From Pleodorina starrii (taxonomy: Eukaryota > Chlorophyta > Chlorophyceae > Chlamydomonadales > Volvocaceae), in the NCBI GenBank assembly GCA_030267565.1, contig BRXU01000016.1, forward strand, positions 64,501-128,500: 64,000 nucleotides of DNA, given 5' to 3'. Numbering within the stretch: position 1 is the stretch's first letter; the number at the start of each line of letters is the position of its first letter. Both the position numbers and the translations under genes were made by a program. The notes under the pieces are model-generated. The model did not search any database. It saw nothing but the letters and a program-made list of their open reading frames with translations, and had not been told where the DNA came from. Below are positions 56,843-64,000 of the stretch, in pieces.

Positions 56843-58135
56843 TCAGACCTCCCCACCGTCTCCCGACACCGCCGCTGCATCCACCACCGCCGCCGCCGAC
56901 TCCGCTCCCGTAGCCGACACGTTCGCCGCCGTCACCGCCGCCTTCTTCACCGAAAATACCAGCGCCGCCCCCGGCGCCGACGCCGACGCCTCGCCGCGCG
57001 GCGCCGGCCGGCTGGCCACGTCCTCCAGTATGTCTAGGAACTCCGTGGCGGCGGCATGGGACTCCACCAGCCCGAACAGGGCGGCGGCCGCCTTTGGGAA
57101 ACTGGGGTAGGACTTGCCGCGCATGTGGAAGCTGACGGCGTTGCGCACCATGAAGTCGCAGACGTCGTCGTTGCAGTTGCCCAAGTAGATCTGCTCGATG
57201 GGGTGGCGCAGGAACCAGCGGCTGGCGAGGCTGTCGAAGAGGATGTGGCTGTACGGATCGTCGTACAGCAGACTGACCCCCGGGTCGGTGAAGGCCACGC
57301 CGGCGCGCCAGATGCACTGCGAGACCAGGCAGTCGCCGCCGCTGCAGTGGTAGAGGGAGTTCATGCAGGCGAGCGCGTCGTCGTAGAGCAGCTTGCGCAT
57401 AAGGCCCACGGAGAAGATCATGCCGGCGCCGCCGTGCGCGCCGGCGCCGATGGTGCAGTCGGGCGAGGAGGGCGGGCAGGCGTGGGCGGGGGTGCAGAAG
57501 GGGCAGGCGGCGCGCGGCGCGTAGCCGGTCGCGTTCTGGGCGCGCGGCAGGCCTCTGGGGGAGGGTTCGAAGCCGCAGGGCAGGCAGCGGTAGGCCTCCA
57601 GGCGCGGGTGGCTGGCGTCGTACCAAAGGTTATCGCTTAGGGCGATGGGCAGGTTGTGGTCAAACTGGGACACCAGCTTTCGGACGCCGGGCATGAAGAA
57701 GACCGTGTCATCGTCGCCGTAGAGCATCCATTTGTAGTCGTCGCCGTAGAGGCGGTGCGCCACGAAGGGCGCCACCGCCGCGCGGAAGTCGCCCGGGTTC
57801 TTGGCGTGCCACTTTTTGGAATTCTGGTCCTGCTCGTCCGGGAAGAATTCGTACGCCTCGCGATACTTGCCGTACACCTTGTTCAGGTGCGGTACCATGG
57901 TCTCGTTGTCGGTCATGATGAGCGTGCGAATGCCGGCGCGATAGGCGCGCGTGGCCTGCGCCAGCGCAAGCCGGCTGGTGGCCGACGACAAAGCGACGAT
58001 GAAGTCATCGTCCTGCATTGCGGGCTGCTCCTCAAGGTGGTGGTGAGCGCTGGCGCTGGCCCCCGCTGAGGATATGCTCGCAAGCATTGAAAGCAGCAAG
58101 AAAGAAAAAGGCTGCCAGCCTGCGGCGACGGCCAT
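56843..58135 (-). CDS. Fringe/GT31-like glycosyltransferase, intronless
   Basis: A probable Golgi or ER-lumen glycosyltransferase of the Fringe-like (GT31/DUF604-related) group, encoded by a single 430-codon exon starting at ATG 58135. Residues 1-28 form a hydrophobic signal or signal-anchor (WQPFSFLLLSMLASISSAG). The catalytic core begins with FIVALSSATSRLALAQATRA. The metal-binding acidic motif is at residues 139-144 (YGDDDT, in KWMLYGDDDTVFFMPGVRKL), and the GGAGMIFS motif typical of Fringe-like enzymes is at about 235-242. Between them is a Cys/Pro-rich insertion at about 183-228 with eight cysteines, which may form disulphides. The C-terminal 60 residues are Ala/Ser/Val-rich and probably disordered. 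Being intronless among intron-rich neighbours suggests retroposition or an old single-exon family. Donor and acceptor sugars are unknown. Confidence 0.82.
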   Translation of the reverse strand: MAVAAGWQPFSFLLLSMLASISSAGASASAHHHLEEQPAMQDDDFIVALSSATSRLALAQATRAYRAGIRTLIMTDNETMVPHLNKVYGKYREAYEFFPDEQDQNSKKWHAKNPGDFRAAVAPFVAHRLYGDDYKWMLYGDDDTVFFMPGVRKLVSQFDHNLPIALSDNLWYDASHPRLEAYRCLPCGFEPSPRGLPRAQNATGYAPRAACPFCTPAHACPPSSPDCTIGAGAHGGAGMIFSVGLMRKLLYDDALACMNSLYHCSGGDCLVSQCIWRAGVAFTDPGVSLLYDDPYSHILFDSLASRWFLRHPIEQIYLGNCNDDVCDFMVRNAVSFHMRGKSYPSFPKAAAALFGLVESHAAATEFLDILEDVASRPAPRGEASASAPGAALVFSVKKAAVTAANVSATGAESAAAVVDAAAVSGDGGEV

Positions 58136-58679
58136 CGCGCTTTGTGCAGCGCCTTTGGCCTTGGAAGTGCGGTTTCGCGTTCAGGTTTACACGCAGACCC
58201 GGTGGACCCAAATTGACTGGGGCTCGCTACAAGAAACATACATCATCCTGACGAGGTCACTGGGTCTTGTCGAGTAGGTAACTGCTGTTGACTGCGGAGT
58301 TCAGCGCCTAGAACGAAAAGTTCAGTATCGGTGCCATAATGATAAGTATTGCCTAGTAAATGCAGATTCATAAATGTATGTGCAACCAACGTTCACGCCG
58401 CGGGCAGTGCAGGAGGTTCCGGAGCACTAACAGTTACTTTGACGCGTTGCGCACTTGTGGAGACCTACTTAGCTACTTTGCTGCAAAGATGCTCGTCACG
58501 TAGGTATCAATGCGTTGTGAAGTGAGAATAGAATATGTATGAAGGTGTTGCGCCAGGGCTGGTTCCATCTATTACGATTACACGGTGTGCAAGCTCAACC
58601 CGCTGGCCACTGTATTTTATTTCTTGTGGACCATCATGTCGACCCTGCTGCTGCTGTCACTGCTCGAGAGAGTTGCAGC
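58136..58679. other. Upstream region of the glycosyltransferase gene
   Basis: Noncoding by my reading, comparatively AT-rich, and the likely promoter of the minus-strand glycosyltransferase gene. It leads into a copy of dispersed repeat R. Confidence 0.5.
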
Positions 58680-58981
58680 AGGGGGTTGGAGCATGCGTGC
58701 CGTACTATTTTCCGAAATAGTACGACCTACAAGCGCACCGGTCGAAGCGCACCGGTCCCTCACCACGGTCGGCACTCCCGAATGAGTTTCTCTGCCAGCT
58801 AGTTCTGCATTAAGTCAACATGGATCTTGACAAGGCGCTGCTGCTTCTCGACAAGCATTGGCCGGCCGTGCATCCTCAGACAATTCATTTCGTCGGGTCC
58901 GGCATTTCGTTTGATGCACCTGCAGCTGCGGCCATGATTGCGTATTTGAAAGACGGGAGTACCATTGACGTCGGCCACCTG
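58680..58981 (+). repeat. Dispersed repeat R, copy 3 (short form)
   Basis: Starts at GTTGGAGCATGCGTGCCGTAC with the same hairpin as at 13828-13849 and continues with the DLDKALLLLDK and IHFVGSGISFDAPAAA frame. Similarity to the copy at 13813 stops abruptly after GGCCACCTG at 58981, where unrelated C-rich sequence begins. A tandem duplication of about 14 bp (CGAAGCGCACCGGT type) near 58735-58760 distinguishes this copy. Confidence 0.8.
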
Positions 58982-59499
58982 CCCGCCCGCCGGCCCCCCC
59001 CCCCTTGCCGTCGCGTGCACTCTGTACCGTATGGTCCCAAACGGATTCCCCTTGGTGCCATCATGGACACCGGGTCCACTCTGCCCTATTTCCCATCTGC
59101 AATTATCTGCGGTTGTAGCTGCCACAACGGGCTCCAGACTCTCGGAAGTGGAGGAGCGTGGAGGAGACAGCCCATGTGCGACTCAGCATCCGCCCAGCCA
59201 GCTACCGCTCTGCGTGAGTTCTAATCCCGGCGGGTGCATCTGTCCTGCGGGTTGTGAGATGTCTCACCAGGCAGGGCCCAGCCTGCAGTCCCCAGTGCCT
59301 CGACCCAGGCGTGGGCCACCCTGCTGCTGCCCTTGACCTCGCACCGAGGAGGCGGGTTCGCGGATTCGCGAGGTGGCGCTCTCTCTCGCGCGCATGTGCG
59401 TCATGCTGTGGACTGGCGGCGCCACACACCCCGGGAAGGAATCGTCCTACAGTGGACCCAAGCGTGTCACTGTGAACTGCCGGCGCCAGATAATAGCCA
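58982..59499. other. Unassigned sequence between repeats
   Basis: No gene or known element is recognised. It starts with a C-rich tract and contains short open frames only. Confidence 0.4.
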
Positions 59500-60776
59500 A
59501 TTTACATGACACGTTACATTACCTCACGTTTACATGTAAAGTGGCAGGCCCAAACGGATCCCAATTTACATGGGCTGTTTTAGGGACGTTATCTCTGTTG
59601 GCGCGAGGTCCGTGCACACTATGTTTTGAGGCGGTAACGTCAAAGCGCCCATGTCATATCACTCCAGCACGACGTTAAACCCTTAGGACGAAGCCTGCGA
59701 GCGTCGTTGCCCATAATGGAACCCGACGCGCTGAGGTCGGCCTCATCGCGCGAGAGCTCGTTCTCAGAGTACGCCAAGCCCTCGATGGCGGTTACATCGC
59801 GCTCATTGTATGCATATTGATTATACTAAAGTTGTGCGGCGTCGGCGAGCGGCTACGACCGCGGCCGGCCCTGCGCGGCGTCGGCATGGCTCTCGGAAGC
59901 TCGGCCTGACCGACCACTGTGTCTTGTCGAGAAGCAGCAGCGCCTTGTCAAGATCCATGTTGACTTTATGCAGAGCTAGCCGGCAGCGAAACTCATTCGG
60001 GAGTGCCGAGCTGCCGACCGTGGTGAGGGATCGGTGCGCTTGTAGGTGCCGTACTATTTTGGAAAATAATACGGCACGCATTCTCCAGCGCTGTTCCCGC
60101 GTACTTATCATACAGGTATTCACATAACTGCCTGGCCTTGTATCAGTTCATTATATGTGCCTCAGCAGCGTTGGTCACTTAGGCAGCTATTCATAAATGG
60201 ACATGACCACGCAATTCTCTGAGCAAATACGCGTAGCAACGGGATTGCATCAAACAAGCAGAGGACATCAAGGCCGTGCGTGATAATGCACTTTTCAAGC
60301 TCGCGCGCTATGTTGCAGATTTGAAAGTCAATTCGGTGATAGATGATGACGCGATACTCAGCATGACACGTGGGAGCCTTGATTCCGGACACATGCCTGG
60401 CTTGAGCATAGTGCATAGGAGCAGTGCTCTGCTGCCGCTGCGCTTGTGCGGAGTTGCCCTTCGTCATGTATTAAGTTTGGCGAGAAGTTCGCAGTGGGAA
60501 CGCGATGAAGATCGCCGACGATACCAAGTGTATGACATAACTGAACGATTGGTCTTGAAGGAAATCAAAACTATGAAGGAAATCAAAACTACGAAGGAAA
60601 TCAAAATGAGGTTGTACTGGCTGTAACGGGGCGAGGGGTCAACGTTTGGTCAATTACCCCCCCCCCCCCCTGGGGCCACGTTAGACTTTTTGGCCACGTA
60701 ACGTGTAACGGACCCGTCACCCCATGCGAACTGACCACGTTTCCTGTAAAGTGATAACGTAACGTGTCATGTAAAT
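59500..60776. mobile_element. 1277-bp terminal-inverted-repeat element
   Basis: The element starts ATTTACATGACACGTTAC (59500-59517) and ends with its exact inverse complement at 60759-60776. The trinucleotide CCA flanks both ends (59497-59499 and 60777-60779), a possible 3-bp target duplication. Subterminal CACGTTT..TGTAAAGTG motifs occur near both ends. Inside are a reverse-oriented fragment of repeat R with its hairpin (59928-60080) and no transposase-like frame, so it would be non-autonomous. Superfamily is not assignable from this alone; 3-bp duplications occur in several DNA-transposon groups. Confidence 0.65.
59928..60080 (-). repeat. Dispersed repeat R, copy 4, reverse orientation
   Basis: Reverse complement of the 5' part of repeat R: the hairpin (here GTGCCGTACTATTTT and AAAATAATACGGCAC, 60048-60079, arms of 15 bp with one mismatch) and the MDLDKALLLLDK frame. 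It lies wholly inside the terminal-inverted-repeat element. Confidence 0.75.
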
Positions 60777-61615
60777 CCAACACGAGTGTCACTGCGACCG
60801 GGGGCGGGGGAGCAGCGACGGCCGCGGCGCGGGTGATTGCGGTGGCGGTGGCGGCATGTTCGAGGTGGCATGGCGGCTGCTAGAGCTGGCTTTCTGCACG
60901 CGCGCGGACTGCAGCCTTTCGGCGGCGCGCGGGGAAGCAACGGTGCAAAATTGTACTTCTGCTGTGTCTTGGTTAGAAATGGTCAGGGATGTGGGCTGGG
61001 AGACCGCAAGGGCGGGTCGAGACAAGGAGGGCATACTCAGGCGCCTTTTGTGCAGCGGGGAGTCTCTTCCGGTTTGAGGTTCTGCAGTTGGTTTGATCTG
61101 TTGACGTGGGTAAAGCCTGGGTACGGTATCCGCCGGCCATGGAGCTGAGTGACGCCTTGCAAGCAGGCGCTCACGAGCCTTTGTCGGCTTTGCACAGTGA
61201 GATCTCCAAGCGGCGGAGACACGAAACGTTAGGGCTACGAGTTGCTTTACATCTTGCCGGCCCTCCTTTGCCTCAGTTACATCAGCAGTTCAAACATCGT
61301 GTAAACCATGTTCCGTCTTAGAAAGTACCCAGATCCAATCGGGATTTTTCGTGTTGTGTGGCGTCCTCGCGAGGGCGGATTTGTCACGGGGTGTAAGGGG
61401 TGTCACGGCGAGGCTGCACGTGTAACGGTTGAAGGCCTTATTCCTTCCAACCACCCACTTCGGCTCCGCCATATTACACTAATATTTATCATTTTGGCAA
61501 TTCACGTCATCGCTTAGAGTTTATCAAAGGGCAGTCCACGCATACACACTCAATTCCTGCAACGGCCATAACCACGTGGCTCGCGACAGAAGTGAACAGT
61601 TGACGAGAAGCAGGG
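60777..61615. other. Upstream region of the molybdenum cofactor sulfurase gene
   Basis: No supported exon. The DNA becomes less GC-rich toward 61500 and presumably holds the promoter and 5' UTR of the sulfurase gene. Confidence 0.5.
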
Positions 61616-64000
61616 ATGCTGGGAGCATTTCAAAGCTTGCTTTCAAGGCGATCCACTGGCTCGCTATCGGGATGTAAAACCGGTGCTAACGGCGCTGGGA
61701 AAGATGCGCAAACACCACCTAGTAGCCTTGGCGCAGAATCTCAGGGCACCCCAAGTGACAATTCAGCAACTCAACATACCTTAAAGGGTGAATCTCTAGA
61801 GATACGAGAAGAATTGAGCAAGGATACGTGCGACCAGGTGGTCATGACGGAATCTCTCCTCGGCCTACTGGACGCAGCCTCTGGGCTAGATGCTGAACAG
61901 CGGGATTTTATGCGCTCATATGGGGGTGACTACGGCTACGATGGCCGGCTTGACTCGATTCGCCGCGAGGAATTCCGTCGGTTGGCGGGTCAGGCTTACT
62001 TGGACTACGCGGGCGCGGCGCTGTACTCGGAGCGACAAATCCAGGCTTGCTCGGAAGAGCTCCTCACCACGCTCCTGTGCAATCCGCACAGGTACGTCCC
62101 ACCGTTGGCCCCGCTACCGCGCGACTTCGGTCTTCGGAGCTTTCGGAGCGCCCACAAAGCTCCCTTAGGGTCCAACCCACAACACTCCCTCGCTGGCTCC
62201 CATCACAGCACAGCACAGTTGAGCGTCACCACAACGTCTCACGGCACTGCGCACAACGAGTTGACGGGCGCCAATCGCCTAGGGGCGCCCTCCGCGCCCT
62301 CATACTCCGCACCACGTTCAGCCCGCCACGGCCAGCCCGCCCGCCCTTCCCACGCAGCCTCCCAACCTGGCCCGGTCCCCCTCCCCAGCCACACCGCTTC
62401 ATGGCTTACTCCAACCAGCACCACTTCCGGTTTGCGCTCCTCCCTCTCTTAGTCCATTCAATCCCTCTCCACACACACACATACACACACACGCCCTCCC
62501 CCGCCACCTCACCCCACCAGCGCCCCCACTTCCGCATCCGCCGACGCCCTGGCGGCCATGCGGCGGGCCACCCTGGAGCTCCTGAACGCCGACGGCCGGC
62601 AGTACGACGTGGTCATCACCAGCGGCGCCACCGCCGCTCTCAAAATGGTAATATATATACTTATCTATATATATGTATATATACCTATGTACGCTCAAAA
62701 TGGTACTTATATACGCTCAAAATGGTACCCTATATATACTTATTTACTTACCCGAGTCTCGTGCCGCCGTTGCCGTTGCCGCTGCCGCCGCTGGTGATGA
62801 TGCGTAAAACAGCTGCAATCCGGGTGTCGTCTCAACTCAACGGGGATCCGGGGCTCCGGGTAGCTTTCCGACCTCACAATGTCTCGAACCTGCCCGATCC
62901 CGCAGGTGGCCGAGTGCTTTCCCTGGAGCCCCGGCGCCAGCCTCCTGGCGCACCCGGCTGCCGTACACAACAGCGTGCTGGGCATGCGGGGCCCCGCGCT
63001 GGCGGCGGGGGCGGCGGTGCAGCTCGTCCAACTGTCGGCGCCGGCGACGTCAGCGACGGCGACGGCGGCGGCGGCGGGAGGTGTCGCCTCTGACCTTCAG
63101 GTGACCGGGCGGTGCAGTCGGGTGGTGCGAATGGGATCCCCAATGGCTGCCGCCGCCGCCGCCGCTGGCGGCGGTGGCGGCGTCAGCGCCGCCGCTGGCG
63201 GCGCGTCGGCGGCGGCGGCGCCGTCTTGGCACCTCTTGGCGCTGTCCGCCGAGTGCAACTTCACAGGAGACCGCGAGCCGCTGGCGGATATCGTACGACA
63301 CGTGCAACGGTACGGCATCGACGGCGGCGCGCAGTCGGAAGCAGCAGCGGTTGCGGCGGGTGCTGGCGGCGGTGGCGGCGGCGGGCGTGATAGCGAAAGC
63401 AACGGCGGCGGGCGCTGGCTTGTTCTGCTCGACGCTGCAAAGGCCTGCGCCACGGCGCCGCCGGACCTCTCCGCTGTACCTGCCGACTTTGTCGTACTGT
63501 CGTACTACAAGATTTTCGGCCACCCCACGGGCCTGGGCGCGCTGGTGGCGCGGAAGGAGGCGCTGGCGTTGCTGGGGGCGGGAAAGTCGTACTTTGGTGG
63601 CGGTACGGTGGAGGTGGCGGTGGCGGACCGGCCGTACCACGTGAGGTACAGTACGACAGAAAACAGGAGTGGGCTGCACACTGTGTCCACACTGCTCCTA
63701 CAGCTTGAAGTAGTCCCAATTTCAGATCGTGTGGACGACACACCCGGCGTGTTGGTGCGGTGCCTTCCCAACCCGCGCACACGCACACACCGCCGCCGCC
63801 ACCTCCATGCCATGTAGCCTTCCCCTTCCCATGTTTCTCCCCGCAGACGCAGCGGCCCGCCTGGTCTGGAAGACGGCACGCCGCCCTTCACCGCCATCGC
63901 CGCCGCGCGCCACGGCTTCGCCTTCCTCGCCCGCCTGGGCGGCCCCGCCGCCGTGCACCGCCACGCGCGCTGCCTCGCGCGGTGGCTGGCGGGCCGCCTG
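61616..64000 (+). CDS. ABA3: Molybdenum cofactor sulfurase, N-terminal part (cut by window end)
   Basis: The enzyme (MOCOS/ABA3 type) transfers sulfur from L-cysteine to the molybdenum cofactor to activate aldehyde oxidase and xanthine dehydrogenase. Exons are 61616..62091, 62521..62647, 62906..63645 and 63847..64000 and beyond, joined in phases 2, 0 and 2. Only the NifS-like PLP domain is in view. After an N-terminal extension come QAYLDYAGAALYSERQIQAC, CNPHS at the first junction, YDVVITSGATAALKMVAECF, then SAECNFTGDREPLADIVRHV, WLVLLDAAKACAT with the PLP-contacting Asp, VLSYYKIFGHPTGLGALVAR with the PLP lysine, YFGGGTV, and GLEDGTPPFTAIAAARHGF. Exon 3 carries Ala/Gly-rich insertions typical of this genome. 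The desulfurase cysteine and the C-terminal MOSC domain lie beyond the window. Confidence 0.93.
62640..62760. repeat. Repeated splice-donor-like segment in sulfurase intron 2
   Basis: CTCAAAATGGTA, which spans the exon 2 donor (exon ends at 62647), recurs twice more within about 90 bp inside the intron (around 62694-62705 and 62717-62728), separated by TATATA-rich stretches. Confidence 0.75.

Noticed and set aside
1..64000. tRNA, rRNA or snRNA genes
   Set aside because: By eye I found no cloverleaf with B-box-like sequence, no rRNA signature and no U-snRNA Sm-site context. A covariance-model scan would be needed to exclude them firmly.

Overview
The window is nuclear DNA of a green alga, most likely a volvocine (Chlamydomonas/Gonium/Volvox-type) species. 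It is very GC-rich. Genes contain many short GT-AG introns, coding exons carry long Ala/Gly/Pro/Gln runs from GCC/GGC/CAG triplets, TGTAA polyadenylation motifs follow some genes, and plant/algal-type proteins are recognisable. All gene models were built by hand from conserved protein blocks, splice sites and reading phase, with no transcript data.

Left part (about 1.3-32.3 kb): a local cluster of one uncharacterised multi-pass membrane protein family. Members share five coding exons with conserved splice phases (0, 2, 2, 0). They are gene A (1286-5738, internally deleted), gene B (6797-12377, complete), a 5'-truncated copy A' (15059-16466), B' (17525-23102, nearly identical to B) and gene C (25899-32275). 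A' and B' arose by a head-to-tail tandem duplication of about 10.72 kb (4339-15061 repeated as 15065-25786). I saw only a handful of differences between the units, mostly in microsatellites. Gene C carries a 246-bp hAT-like MITE inside coding exon 4, with 8-bp target duplications and 16-bp inverted ends. It can be spliced out in frame.

Middle (about 32.9-50 kb): a doubtful small plus-strand gene; a large minus-strand gene (40171-34546) for a His/Gln-rich nuclear-type protein with a Myb/SANT-like domain; and, divergently from it, a 12-exon D-threonine aldolase/D-serine dehydratase-like gene (40693-44781). Then comes a small minus-strand gene for an organelle-targeted membrane protein (47289-45971), sharing a 276-bp intergenic region with a plus-strand METTL21/Methyltransf_16-type methyltransferase gene (47566-49904).

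Right part (about 51.7-64 kb): a canopy/saposin-like secretory protein gene whose third intron holds 46 ATCC repeats; LSM6; an intronless minus-strand Fringe/GT31-like glycosyltransferase; a repeat-rich stretch with a 1277-bp terminal-inverted-repeat element; and the 5' half of a molybdenum cofactor sulfurase gene, cut by the window end. Apart from the membrane-protein cluster the genes look like ordinary, functionally unrelated housekeeping genes. The cluster, its duplication and its transposon insertion are the unusual part.
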